A stretch of DNA of 64,000 nt from Bretschneidera sinensis (taxonomy: Eukaryota > Streptophyta > Magnoliopsida > Brassicales > Akaniaceae): assembly GCA_023935145.1 (NCBI GenBank), contig CM043700.1, positions 142,049,828 to 142,113,827 on the forward strand, written 5' to 3'. Position numbers and translations under genes: made by a program. Shown piece by piece: positions 25,418 to 38,315 of this stretch (positions are counted from its first letter, which is position 1; each line of letters starts with the position of its first letter). The notes below the pieces were generated by a model, which saw only the letters and a list, made by a program, of their open reading frames with translations, made no database searches and was not told the DNA's origin.

Positions 25418-25589
25418 GAGGGAATGTCCGACAATCGCTCGTCTTAACGATTTTAGCTAGTTTTGTGCTATCATTGAAATCTTTTGAGTTTCTTAAATAA
25501 TTTAAGAGGGAATGTCCGACAATCGCTCGTCTTAACGATTTTAGCGTTTTGTGCTATCATTGAAATCTTTTGAGTTTCTTAAATAATTT
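25418..25589. repeat. 88-bp tandem duplication
   Basis: Unit starting GAGGGAATGTCCGACAATCG is present at 25418 and again at 25506. The second copy lacks a few bases after GATTTTAGC. It lies within the 3' intergenic DNA of the EXL gene. Confidence 0.88.
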
Positions 25590-25941
25590 AAAATCATAAA
25601 ATACACGTGATAGCAATTAAAAGATTGAGACCTATCCAGAGAAATTGAGCAATATTTGTGCTAAAAGGGTGAGAAATAAAGCGCATTGAATACCCCATCT
25701 ACATTTCTGAGCTATTCAGGGAACAATATATCAAAATCATTCATAAAACATCTTCAAGAAGATCACCTACTCGATTCAAGGCGGGAATACAGTCTATTGG
25801 ATGTATACAAAAGCAGTATACGATAAATTATTACACATATTTAACAAACTACTTGTACTACTAATTAAATAATTATGCACCCACAAACCCAAAAACATAC
25901 TTTTAACAACAAAAACGCCAAAACCCAGAAAGAGAGAAAAA

Positions 25942-26994
25942 TTACTGATCAAGTGCATTAGGGCCACTACAGTAATTCACAATATGATTCCACACCCACT
26001 GAACCAAATACCTCCGTCTGATCCCGTTCATGTTGAACGTGGCACCTTCCTTATCGTTCAAGAGCTGCCCCGTGTACGACCCACCTCCTCCCGTCCCGTA
26101 AATACCCTCGCACAAATCAGCTATTTCTACAGGAGCCACCGGGTCCGGCCCGGCGTACCAAGCGTTCACCAACGGGTTCGTTGCCAGCTCAGCAATCTCG
26201 TGACCAATAACGCTTATCATCCCGTCCACCCCTGCATCACCGTTCGGTGACTTTAGCGGCTTTAACCCCGGGATAAAATTAGATACGGCGAAGGGGTACG
26301 CGCACACTCCAGGGCACAGCTTAGCAGAGTTCCCCACCCACGCGTACGGCAATGTGTACCCCACAATAGAAGGGAACGTGAAGTAGTGGAACCCACAAAC
26401 CTGCCCGCAAAAATCCTGGACGTACACGTCATCCGATGTGAGCAAGAGGTAGAGCCCACTCTTGGGGTTTACCGGCAAGGGTTTTGTCTTGGCCGTCACT
26501 GCGCTCTTTATGACGGACTGTATCGATAGGCGCGTGAGGGACTTCCCGTGAGAGTAAAACCGGTCGTTTTTCTCTTTCCCTAAACGCACCGTACGGGAGA
26601 TGTTCGCGCCAGTCTGGTCCGTGTAGAGCTGTACGGTCTTCCACCAGCCGGCGACCGAGGGGTGTCTGGAATCGACGGCTGAGATTGAGTTGATGAACTC
26701 GCGGATGATTTTCTTCTGGTTCTTTTGCCACGTGCCGTACCAGATTGTGTGGACGGTGATGTTGGCCGTGAGGACTGGGCCCATGTGGTAACGCAAATGA
26801 ACGAACTCTGATGAGCCCTCGTATTTCTTGGACCCACTGAAGATGATATCAGAGGCGTTGGTTTCTTTGAGGTGGGGCCATGGCCGCCAGCCAATGACCG
26901 GGGAGACTGAGGAAAGGAGAAGGGTAAGTACGGTGAGGAAGAACAGCACCGGAATCGGTTGCTCCAAGTACCGGCAGGCACACTCCCGGTGCAT
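25942..26994 (-). CDS. EXL3: EXORDIUM-like (phosphate-induced protein 1 family)
   Basis: Single-exon gene of 350 residues, the normal length for the family. An N-terminal hydrophobic segment (about residues 12-36) is the secretion signal. Family blocks follow: ITVHTIWYGTW near residue 80, the HGKSLTRLSI region, LYLLLTSDDVYVQDFCGQVC, YAWVGNSAKLCPGVCAYPF, and GHEIAELATNPLVNAWY, which carries an HE pair. EXORDIUM proteins are apoplastic and promote brassinosteroid- or carbon-dependent growth; their biochemical activity is not established. The coding region is much more GC-rich than the surroundings, which explains the long antisense frames over it. I assign EXL3 rather than another paralogue from gene order (MIP - LPA2 - EXL3). 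Confidence 0.9.
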   Translation of the reverse strand: MHRECACRYLEQPIPVLFFLTVLTLLLSSVSPVIGWRPWPHLKETNASDIIFSGSKKYEGSSEFVHLRYHMGPVLTANITVHTIWYGTWQKNQKKIIREFINSISAVDSRHPSVAGWWKTVQLYTDQTGANISRTVRLGKEKNDRFYSHGKSLTRLSIQSVIKSAVTAKTKPLPVNPKSGLYLLLTSDDVYVQDFCGQVCGFHYFTFPSIVGYTLPYAWVGNSAKLCPGVCAYPFAVSNFIPGLKPLKSPNGDAGVDGMISVIGHEIAELATNPLVNAWYAGPDPVAPVEIADLCEGIYGTGGGGSYTGQLLNDKEGATFNMNGIRRRYLVQWVWNHIVNYCSGPNALDQ

Positions 26995-27062
26995 GTTTAA
27001 GTGACTTGGCTTTTAAATTTGAAATGAAATGTCTGATGTTGGGTTTGTGAAATAGGGGGTAC

Positions 27063-27069
27063 ATATATA
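27063..27069 (-). promoter_or_regulatory. TATA box of the EXL gene
   Basis: On the minus strand this reads TATATAT, about 70 bases before the start codon, a normal plant spacing for a short 5' UTR. Confidence 0.6.
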
Positions 27070-30000
27070 GAGGGTATTAATTAATTCTATTTTGAAATTT
27101 CTTTTCGAGTTTTTGCTTCTAGGTTCTTAGAAAAGGATAAATTGTATTTTCATCCTCATGTTTTACCCTAATTACACTATGTTCAATAGTTTGAAAGTTG
27201 GATATTTTCATATTTTCTAAAAGTGTTATCTAGGTGACAAAATGGTCAGAAAAATGACATTCGGTGGAAATAATCTAACATTGTGATTATGTGATTACAG
27301 TGTGATCATATAAATAATTATATTTTTTATAAATAAAAATTAAATTAAAAAAATTAAAAGTTGAAAATAATTTAAAACATTAAATTTATATTAAAAATAT
27401 TTTTATTATTGTTTTATTTCATTAAATATTTTTTTTAACTTCACTACAATTTTACCTTAAATTACCTTGTAATGGTCATTTTTTTCAAACGGCTTAAATT
27501 CATATATCGTAATTAAGTGCAAAATTCGAGAAACTAATAGATAACTTATCAGAAAGAACTCAAATTTCTTATGTAGCTTTGATTGGCGGGTAATGGAGGA
27601 CTGGTAGATTATTAAAGGTGAAGAGGAGAGAGGTGGTCAAGTGGGACATGTAGGTCAGAGAGGGGAGGGCAACTGTGCAAGGGCATCATCAACATCATGA
27701 TGGTCATCGTCGTCATCTGATCTGATTTGATCTCAGCAACTTCTTTTGTTTCCTTTGCGCGGGAAATGGTGAGTAGGGGAATTTTGGGGATTGTGTTCTT
27801 TTTTTCTTTTTCCTGCCTTTTCTTTTGATATTTCAGGGGCCACTCGCCTGACTTTGTGGGCATCTTCTCTGTGAACTGTACATCTACCTTTGTCCATTTT
27901 TTTTCTTCTTTTTCTTGACTTTTTGCCACTTTGAAATAAACATAGATTATCTGTTAATCAAATGCGAAGGAAAAAGGAGATTTACAATGATGAAATTATT
28001 TTCTCAAGAATTTGCTATGATGGCAATGGGATGAGTTTAACACGGAATTGTTTTCTCCCTTTTTTTTTTGGTTTTTTTTTTTTGTTTTTTGCATTTAAAA
28101 TTTATTAAAAATTTTCAAAAAGTTAGATCTTCGGTTTTGTCTTTAATTATAAAACAGAAACTCTTCACAAAAGAATACGAAGATTTCCTACAAAAATCAT
28201 TTACATTTAAAAAATAATAATAATATATTAATAACTAAAACTATAACATAATTTAAATTAAAAATCGAGTTTGTTATTAAATGTTGAAAATACTATTTAT
28301 TTTCTCATTTTCAATAAATTTATCATCTTCATCTTCATGTGATTAAAATCTATTCATAAATTTGAATCTTGTTAAACACAAAAACTTTTACCATCTTTAA
28401 TTTCAAAGTTTAAAAAACCCAAATGATCGATTTAAAGTAACAAATGTGCCCTTAATTTACAAATTTATAAAAACTGGGCTATTATACATATACCCAAGAG
28501 AATCCAAAAGGCAAACTGTGTAATGGAGCTTCTTAACCCTTACCTTAGGGTCCCTCTCTGCAATTTTTCATTTTTAGTTTACGGCAATAACCTTTTATTT
28601 TGGCTTTATATGTGGGTCGTACAAACGGTGACAAGACTGGGACCCTTTCGCTGTTTTTTGCTTGCAGGACAATCCTTAAAATGAGGGCATTCTTGAATTT
28701 ACATTTCTAAATTTGATTGCCAATATTTTTTTTTTAAAAAAAAGGTTAAAAGAGGCATTATGTTTGCTGCGACGCTAGCATGCCTGTGGCCTTTGGGCTA
28801 TGATGGTTTTTTTTTAAAAAAAATTCATAAAGTAGATAAAAATATAAATAGTTTGGAGTAAAAAATCCTTATAATAACAATATTTATAATATAAGATAAC
28901 ACAAAGAGGAAGGAAAAACAATAAAATCAAAAAAATCCGTCTATCTCTTGTCTAATTAGTAAGTCAGTAGTTTGATTGGTTTTTTTTGAAAACATTAAAT
29001 GAGTACTCGATAAAGAAGCTTAGTAATAACTTATAATAAAAAACTAAAAATTTATAGGGATGATCTCCTATTTATTAGTAATCATCTCAAAATAATTTGA
29101 TCATCAAGCTCGATGTAAAAGTGTTAAATATCAAGATCGCGAGTCAAAATAAAATTATTTTTTAATTGTTGCATTGATATTTAAATTTTTTTAAAACCTT
29201 TTTTAATGAGAATATTCAGGCTTTGTTTAAAAGATTAGAAATGAAATGAAATAAAAAGAACCGAAAAAACTAGTGCATTTTAAGAGGGATGGGCTGTGTC
29301 ACCGTGTGCCATGCAAAGGCAACCAGAGAACCTGATAGGGAAAGGGGATGGGTGCTCCTAATCAACGGAGTAAATTGCGCGGCTCCTAATAATTACAGAT
29401 ATTGAGAAAAAAGTATGAAAAATAAGAGTCAGTAGCAATCGTACAGCTGAGATTGAGAGCGATTGCGTTGTGCGACCCTACAGAGCAAGTGTGAGACAGA
29501 AGCCACAATCACAGACAAGAACTGAGCCAATGAACAAACTGTAAGAAACACCTTTGAACTGGACCCGGTTCCTGAACGTGAGGTCACCTTCCTTTCGCTC
29601 GTCTACACACGCCTACGTGGCTCTGACATATTTCACGCGCGTAGTGATTGTTTGCGACACAATCCTGCGCAAACTTTGGCCCTCTGCGGGTTACTGGGTC
29701 ACATTATCAGAATGCACGGGTTAGAAAACAAGAGAGAGAAACAAAAGAACGCTCGGGTTCCGTACTCTCGGTTAAAGAAAACTCAATCCCCACAAGTCTT
29801 GCTCCTCCTACATGGCAAGCAATAATTTAGGGATATGACAGAATATTAGGTAAAAATCATTGTAGTAAAAAATATTTGGCTGTAAAATTCTTATTTTTTT
29901 ATTTAAATGCAAAAGTATTAAAAAAATAAAATAAAATCTTCGTTTGGTTCGCTACTTAAAATATTTTTTAAATTTTTATTTAAATATTTAAATAATATTT

Positions 30001-30126
30001 TATATATAACTCAATTCATTCAAACTCTTCGCATTTTTTTTGTGTATATTTTTATCTCATTATTTTCTCTTATGTAACTTATAGATTCTCTTTATCTGTT
30101 TATCTTCGATTTATATTTATTTTTTT
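27070..30126. other. AT-rich intergenic DNA with one GC-richer island
   Basis: No gene supported. A pyrimidine/purine-biased stretch at 27610-27930 leaves a Lys/Glu-rich 105-codon minus-strand frame without a domain. Around 29280-29830 the sequence becomes clearly less AT-rich (CGCGCGTAG, CACACGCCTACGTGGC, CACGTGAGG-like words) than the long A/T runs on both sides. It could be a distal regulatory region or an old insertion; I see no coding sequence in it. Confidence 0.4.
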
Positions 30127-31881
30127 TGTTAGAATATAATTAAAATAAGTTATATTTTATTTATAATTAAAAAATTATATTCCTATTAAAGTTAAGTTTT
30201 GACTACTTGTTAACTTGTACTTGTCATATCTTTTTTTTTAATATTATATATATTATTGTATATTTTTAAATTAAATATGCTTAATACAATTTTTTTTTGA
30301 TACTGTTGCATCTCTCTTTCGGTTCTGTTGCTAAATTTGTTGACCTGTTTCACTGATGAGTTTTGATCTCTGCATAAATTAGTGTTTTTTTGTATTTTGA
30401 AAATTTTTAATTGCTTTGGTGATCTATGCGCTTAATTTTGTCTTTTGCAATTCTTCACTTGTGATATTTTTTCATGCTTTTAAAGAAGATGGTGTGTTGC
30501 TTGCAATATAAAAATATTATATTGCCATTCTTTCTAAAATGTTTCAGTGATTGCAATATAAGAACACTATATACTGGTTCGGCTCATTGTTGGTTCGGTC
30601 ACATCTTTTGCTCTTGTCAAATCGATGTATGTTGTAATTACATTACTGATGGTTATTTTCTTTTTTTTTTGAAAATTTTTTTTGAAAACATGTGCTTTTT
30701 TTGCCCGTCATTTATATTGTTAATGAGCTTTTTATGTATGTCAGTCACACTAGTCACATTTTCACGTTTATAGTGATTCTACCTAATATTTTTTTAATTC
30801 CTAAGCTTTCTTTGAATCTTATTTCTGTTAGACAATTATATGACATGAGACTTCATTTTTTATTTTTGGGTCAAACTTATATTGTACAGGATTCTCATAC
30901 AATACATAATTTTTCAAATGACCGTAAAGTATGACGCTTGTTCGAGTTCATCAATCTTCATATTCCATCTCGTTTTTTTGCTTTTGCTTCGGTATCAGTT
31001 AATTCTCCTATAATTCTTTGGCATTCACGTTTGAGTCGTGCTTTTGTTAGTCGATTATGTATGTTACTTTCTACTGATTCTTTAGGTTCTATTAACGATG
31101 ATCATTTTGATTGTTTACCATATCAACTTGCTAAACAAATTGCTTTATCGTTTACTAGTAGTGCTTTAATTTCATCTGCTCCTTTTGATTTAATTCATTC
31201 TGATGTTTGGAGTCCCTCTCCTAATACCATTAGGGGGATCGAAATACTTTTTTTTTATCTTTGTTGATGATTTTTTTTTTTTGCTACACTTGGTTTTATC
31301 TTATGCGCACTCACTCTAAATTACCACAGATTATCAAAATTTTGTTGTTATGGTTAAGACTCAGTTTTCTTGTTCCATTAAAACTGTTCGTGCTGACAAT
31401 GCCATGAAATATTTAGAATCTGGTCTTCTTGCTTTTCTCCAGAGCCAATGTACTTTTCCTCATCGTTCAGGTCCTGGCACTTCACAACAAAATGGGTGTG
31501 TTGGACGCAAACATAGATATATCATTGAAATTGTTTGTGCCTTAGTTATTTCTACCTATAAACGCTCTACTGTTTGCACATCGATCGTGGTACAATTCGT
31601 CTTGTTTATGTTTGCTCTGCTGATCATATTGCTAATATATTTACTAAAGCTCAGTTACCTAGCCGTTTTTATTAGATAGTTAACAAACTCAAGTTGTCAT
31701 GCACTTTACCACATTGAGTTTGAAGGGGGTGTTAGAATATAATTAAGAAACTCTATTCTTATTATAATTAGGTTTTGATTACTTGGCTAATTTATATTTG
31801 CCATATCTGACTTTTTGTACCACTATACATATTGTTGTATGTTTGTAAATTAAATATGCTTGATATAATTCTTCTATTCCA
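30127..31881 (+). mobile_element. internally deleted Ty1-copia remnant
   Basis: LTR-like repeats start TGTTAGAATATAATTAA at 30127 and 31730 and share the motif AAATTAAATATGCTT near their ends. A polypurine tract (TTTGAAGGGGG) precedes the second. Between them are a gag-pre-integrase/integrase piece (WHSRLSRAF; CLPYQLAKQ; FDLIHSDVWSPSP at 31012-31230), the second integrase part (RADNAMKYLESG; GTSQQNGCVGRKHRYI at 31389-31530) and, directly after, the RNase H end (ADHIANIFTKAQLPSRFY at 31618-31672). The whole RT is missing, and the frames carry stops. Outer ends are approximate; I see no target duplication. Confidence 0.75.
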
Positions 31882-34800
31882 AAATTCTATTTTTATTAGC
31901 TTACTATCATCTCTATTGTTTATAGGTACATAATAAAATCAGAACCCCATTTGGTGTCTACCCCTCAAAATGTCTTATAAACTCATACTTAAATATATAA
32001 ATCAAATATTTAAATAAGGTTATATATATAACTCAATTGATTCAAACTTCTCATATCTTTCTCCCATGTTTTTCTTTCTCACTATCCCACTCAAACTTTA
32101 CTTCTCCATTCTCATTATCTTTCTTATTTTCGACTCGTGTTGATTTTCTCTATTGCTTATAAGTAAAAAAATAATTGTTAACATATTGTTTTATCATATA
32201 AAATAATAGATCAACATGCGCATAACGCGTGTTAAGATGTTAGTGTTAACTAATCTAAAATGATGAGGTGACGTAATTTCATTTAGTGATATAATTTTGT
32301 TCATACAAGACAATTGAAAAGTTGAGATGAATGTAATTTAAGTCTATGGTTCCTTTTCAAAATTAAAAAAATTAGAATCCTTAATTTTGATAATAAGGGT
32401 ATCTTATTAATTTTGTGGACGTGCATATCATTTCGTTCATATATATTACTACTTTTTTATATAAAAATATTCTCTAAAAATCCCTGCAAGCATAACTTTT
32501 AAGAAGAAATTTGCATTCAATGAAAAATCTAACCCAAAACTTATATTATGTTTGAAGTTCATTTTGATTTGTCATTTTACTTGAGCTAATTCCCTTGAGT
32601 TCGTAGAAGTCAAATTTCTTTAGAAAAAGAAAAGGAATTGATTGATTCGGTTAGTTGGCATTCAAGTACATGTTATTAGAGGGGATTTTATGAAATAGTT
32701 TTTGTTTTTATAAACATAAGATAGACCAAACCAAAAACAATTTACGAAATGTTTACTTTTTAAAAACTTCGAATTTTTGCCGTTAAAACCAATGGTTTCA
32801 CTTTGATTATCCCTTAAAACATCAATAAACCAAAGACTTTTGGAATGATTATAATTTATATAAACATGAAAAAAACAACTTTTCAAATTTTGTTTTTATC
32901 AAACGATAAAAGAATGTTTTCGCTCACTTTTATTTCTCTATTTTTTTATAAAAATTTATCTTTCTCAATCATAACTTTAAAGAAATATATAAGCATGGTA
33001 AAAACCCGTGACGAATACATACATATAGATGAAAGGAAATTAAAACACTTGAAATTGCATGATAGAAAGGATTTTGTCATGCCTAAACTGTACACTCACA
33101 AGCTATTACGTGCATTTACTTCTCGTTGCTACTGAATTTACAAGCAGCGGTGATTTGAGAACTGCGGGCGAAGACAATAAATTTTGACATTTTTTGTTCA
33201 GAAACTTTATTAATAGTTTTTTTTTAAAATTCATTAATAATACGTGAAACTTTTATTAATAACACGAAAAAAAATTAGAAAATAAATCAATTTTTACCTA
33301 AAATGCAAAACCCGCTGTTTCCAAATCCTTACCCGTTTACAAAACATTAATAAGTCTCACATGGAGAGCGAACTGTAGAAGGACCTCTTTTCATGCAGAG
33401 AATATTTAATTTCAACAGGAAGGTTCTCGTCAACTATCATATGCTACAAATTAAACGGAAAGACAAAATAAGTAGGTGGGGAAAATCTATGGGAGCAGTA
33501 TACCCTTTAAGCTGTCATCTACAAGGAAAGTTTTGAAAACGACCCGAGTAGATCTTTTACAGCTACATGTGCTTTGAGCTGGTCCAATGTTTAAGAGGCT
33601 TGAGAAGTTCATTTGGCATGGAGATTAGTTGCTTGTGGTTTTCACCTTTATTTCAATTTTCAAGACCTCTTTTTGTTAGATATTTGGTGATCTTTCCATG
33701 CTGTTTTTGGAGAAGGAAAGGAAGAATTTTTTTTTTAAAAAAATAAACGGAGAGAAAAAAAAAAAGAGTAATGGTATTTTTTTTATTGTCGGATGAAAAA
33801 ACGAAATTTATGATTGATATTTTCTTTCTACATGTATAAATCATTTTTTCAAATTCAAATAATTAAAAAATAAAAAATAAAATACTTTAATCTTTAAAAA
33901 AAAAGATAAGCAGGTAAGTTATCCTATATACCCGTTATGAAATATTGAGTCTCAACACACAGAGTGAATCTAGAGTAATTCCTATTCCACTTGAGTCGGG
34001 GACAAAATTAAAAACCACTTTACACTCTATATAATAAAAACTTAAAATTAATACCAATAAACGTTTATAAAGATACATGAATTCAAACATTTTTAATAAA
34101 TTGAACGAAATCTAACTTAATTAAAAACATATCAATCATTTCAATTTGAAAAATGAAAAAAAAAGAAAAAGCTATTAACGTTTCCCATCATTCCAATTTT
34201 TCACTTTTTTATCTTTTTTTACCGAACATAAAGAAATCAAACTTTTTGGTAACTATTATATTTTTACGTACCAATCAAAGCCTCTTCAATCAAGGCACCA
34301 ATGATTATGCATGGCCTTCGAGAGATTTAATTCGATGAAATCTTTGCCCAACTTGCTTAATTTCTTGTTATGCGGAGGCATACTTCTACTTTTTCTATAA
34401 ATGCACTTAACTTTACTATTTATTCACCCATGTTGCTGCTGGACCAAATTCTTTATGACCAGTTTGTTAAGAGAGTCATCATTTTTTATCTTAATTGTAA
34501 AATTTTTAAGATTAAATGACAAAATGAAAATAATTTCATAAGCTCTTCTAAATTGATGTATATATAAAATAATAGTTGAAATAAGTTACATGTGGATAAA
34601 CTTTGAGTTAGATTGCTCAGTTAATGCAAATAACTTATTAGAGTTACGTTCGTGAAATTTACTTCAAGCTTTAGGCAACACATATGGATGGACTTATATG
34701 CGTGTAAATGAAGATAGTCGAATTGAAGATGGTTACAAAAAATATAGTGCTCTATGTAATCAATTATTGATGTCAAAAAAAAAAAATGTGTTGCTGAGCT

Positions 34801-37701
34801 AGAGGTCGGTGCTTCAAGGAGGAGCCTGCACAATGATTGTCCACGTGCTAGGGATGAGGTAATATCGGAGATCTCATTTTTCCGACAAGATCTAGTCGTG
34901 TATCCAGGGACGGTTGTGATATCTGTAATCACGCCTATATGTTTGTGTGAGGGAGTGTGGAGAAGACGATGACTACCCACAGTTTTCTTCATGTGTCACT
35001 ATACTGTTAGATCAGAATAATCCACGTGTCATTATGCTGTTAGATAAAAACTGTCCACATGTTATTGTGTTATTGATTGAAGAATGTTTATGTGTCGTTG
35101 TACTATTGAAAGAGGAGATTATCCATGTATCGTTATATTATTGAGTGATGCGTTTATTGGTTGGATCATCAACTAAGATGAAGTTAAATCTCGGGGAAAT
35201 TAAATCCAAAAGGTGGACCGAAAATAATGGCCAAGTATCAGCGTATAAGTTCACGTTTGATTTGAATGCCCAATTCAAGTTCGCAGCTCTCCGACTTGAA
35301 AGTTGCTATATTAGTTACTCCATTCACGGATCCATGTAATTATTTTCTTTCAATAGACACCATAAATTAAGGCTTTTATTTGGTATAGTAAATAAACACA
35401 GTCCTTTCGATTTCATAAATAAATTGGCCAACTTAGCTATGCCCATGGATCATGCAATAAATTATTATCTGCAAGTAGTACAATTTTATTTCAAAATGGT
35501 TTTAATTTTTTATAAAGTGATTAGGGATGGTAACGATAGATTATCCGTAAAATTTTACATATCCATAATCGTATCTCTATTTTTATCATGTTATCAGAAT
35601 CTGAAATCGTTAAAAATGATAAAATACTATCCGTAACCGTAAAAACCTCATTTATTTCTATCCATTTTTCCTTAAACAGATACAGTTTAGATCGCTTAAC
35701 TGTGAAAAACCCGTAAATTACCATCTCTATTTACATTAGTAACTGAATGAAGAGTTTTCTCCTTAATTTTAAAAACTTGTTAAAATCCATTTTTTTATTA
35801 AAAAAAATAAGTTTGAAAGTGTTTTTGATCAAATGAATTCCATATGGTTTATGAAATTCATTTGTAATTTTACATTTGGAGAAAAAAAAACTATACTATG
35901 AAATTGAGTTAGATTTTGTAAATTCTATTTAAAATCGATAGAATTTACAAATTTACTCCACAAAACAAAAAAAAATTATGTTGATCAAAATATTTTATCT
36001 TTTTCTTTCTCCTTCCCTCTTCTTTCTCCATCTACCTCCATTTTCTCTTTTTTTGAGTTCTTCATTTTTTTAAATTTAAACAAAATAACTAAATTGAATT
36101 TTACTATTTAACATAAAAAAATACAAACATAAAAAATTATTTTAATTTATTTTTAATTAATTTATTTGAAAACGAAATGTTAGAATTAAAAGTGATCAGG
36201 GACTGATTATTTTTTGTGATAATAAGTTCAACAAGATACTTTCTTTATTGGAAAACACAAATGCATGGAAAAAAGGCTTAATTTGTGGGGCAATGATTTA
36301 ACAAAAGCTTACCCACAAAATGATGTTAATTTGCTGACATGAATGACTGAAGAGACCACATTATTTTGTGAGTGAAGAAAAAGAACCGAAAGAATCCACA
36401 TATCATGATTTTATAGATAGATAAAAACAAAAGTTGACTACTCAAGAAATATTACACAGATCACGACAAAATGCAACAGTTAGTTTTAGGAAAATTATGT
36501 TGATGGTATGTGATTGAAAATGATGTTCTTTAGGAACTGATTTTATTTTTGTTAATTGATTAGACCACCCCTAAATCACATGCTTGACCTTCACTCAAAA
36601 TTAATAGGGGTTACGGTTTTTTCTTTCATGAATTAGGATTAAGCGACAAACATGATCAGATTCAATCCATTTAATCTAGTTTTTTTATCTCGACGTGAAA
36701 AAATTCAAACCCAATATCTTAAAAAATGGATTAAAAGGTGATCGAAGATCAAGACTACTTAATTTGATTATAAGTTCATAGACCCTCATGTTGTGATGAT
36801 AAAGTTGGCCCTAATACATTCACCTTGATGATAAGTTTTCTAGTATCTAGCTCATATGCAGTGTACCCTCTGTCATACTCAACTGATTGGACTAAAATAC
36901 CAAGTAATAATGCAAGAGAAAAAGATGATATAATTGCTCTATAAATTTTGGTCAAAAGCCAACTGCAAGTCGAAATCAGACACATCAAGGTGAAATTGAA
37001 ATTGCATCGCTCTTTACAAGGTGAAAGTAGTGAATAGGCTAGTGCTTGTCGGGCCAGGTCTAGTATCAGTGGCCTGATCATCAATCAGGTTGGGCTCATG
37101 TTTAGGTTGTCCAGGTACATGACTCTGGTTTATCATCAAAATTGAATTACTTGCATTTACTACTCGTGTAGTTGTATACTTTCAACAAACGTTGCAGAGC
37201 CGCAGTTGTTTTCCCAATATATCAGCTATTGCATGATTTTATTGAGAAAAATATACCCAGTTGCCCAGAAATTTCAGATCCAGAATATACTGGAGATTTC
37301 ATAAATGCTATATTGTGTTTCAAGATTATCGTTTAGACTATGATTCTCACTGGATTAATTTAATTTTAAGAAAAAAATGCCTAGTAAATGATAACAGAAA
37401 TATACTTTTATATGTACGGCTCCAGTGCGAATGCTCGGGTAGAAGTTCTGACAAAAACGAAACCAAAACCTATTCTCCAGTGTTGTTCACATGGTAAAAT
37501 ACTCGAACAAGATTATTACAAATGCTGCACCAAATAGAGCATTCCTCACTTTCCATTCTGGATAAATATATGGGGTTTTCATTCATCAATATATTAATAT
37601 TGTCACCCAAAAAAGAAGTTTCTTGATGTCAAAGCTATCAAACACTAAAAATTAGCCTAGAGAAAGATTAGGGAGAGAGGGGGGCAAGCATCACTCAAGA
37701 C
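31882..37701. other. AT-rich intergenic DNA
   Basis: No gene supported on either strand. Mostly long A/T runs. Contains a 39-bp tandem repeat at about 34989-35145 (listed) and many short frames that look random. The stretch 36770-37090 is less AT-rich but encodes nothing recognisable. Confidence 0.4.
34989..35145 (+). repeat. 39-bp degenerate tandem repeat, open in one frame
   Basis: About four diverged units of 39 bases, each starting near CACGTGTCATTATGCTGTTA. In one frame they translate to a 13-residue unit (PRVIMLLDKNC, then PHVIVLLIEEC, CVVVLLKEEI). The period is a multiple of three, so the frame stays open through 34947-35144. Nothing else suggests a gene. Confidence 0.65.
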
Positions 37702-37851
37702 TCAGGAGGGGTCCAACTTGTTATGCACCTGCCATCCCTTGCGAGGTAGAGAATATTCCTCAGTCCACCACCTAGGCACCTGCTCCTGCCCATGTATTTT
37801 GTCTTCCCATTCGTTTGCTGATGCTGAATGAATTCCGAGTCCCAAAACTCC
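37702..37851 (-). CDS. possible terminal exon of an unrecognised small gene
   Basis: A frame of 49 codons up to a TGA at 37702-37704, preceded on the minus strand by a good acceptor (CTGTTTGCAG). It encodes LGLGIHSASANEWEDK, then a Trp-rich basic tail (VPRWWTEEYSLPRKGW). It has the look of a real conserved C-terminus (Trp-rich, no low complexity), downstream of and co-oriented with ARP6. I could not find a convincing upstream exon and do not recognise the family. It could also be an ARP6 read-through exon or a gene remnant. Confidence 0.25.
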   Translation of the reverse strand, partial: GVLGLGIHSASANEWEDKIHGQEQVPRWWTEEYSLPRKGWQVHNKLDPS

Positions 37852-38315
37852 TGCAAACAGACCGCAATTAAGCACTGAGGCCAGATGAAGATATGATCTT
37901 GATGAAATCATGCAAAAACTAGTTCTGTTTCTACCTGAGAAATCATTTTTCGTAGCAAATATTTTGTATTGACTGGGCAAGACGACGAAACAAATAATCA
38001 TCTTAGGCGCCACAAACTGCCTTCATATTAATCCTTCTCCATGCCCTTTCCTCCTCCCAACTCTTAACTATTGATATGCAAGGATGCTTACTTGCAGGCC
38101 TTCCTATATTACTAGATATCAAGTGGGTAAAGACTAGAGGAGGACCCACTAGCAGGAAAAGTTCCCTAAAATAGTCAACACAAGAAGTTAGAATTTAAAT
38201 AGCTTGAAGATCCAAATCTTCATCTATATCCCTACCTTTCTCAAATGAATGGTGGATATCTAAGAGCAAGATAGATGCAATCCTACAAATGAAGTACCTT
38301 CAAGATCCAGGGTAC

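Noticed and set aside
25984..26981. Several long frames antisense to or overlapping the EXL gene
   Set aside because: They come from the high GC content of the EXL coding sequence and have no domain of their own.
27612..27929. 105-codon Lys/Glu-rich minus-strand frame
   Set aside because: Driven by a pyrimidine-rich plus strand; low complexity and no homology that I recognise.
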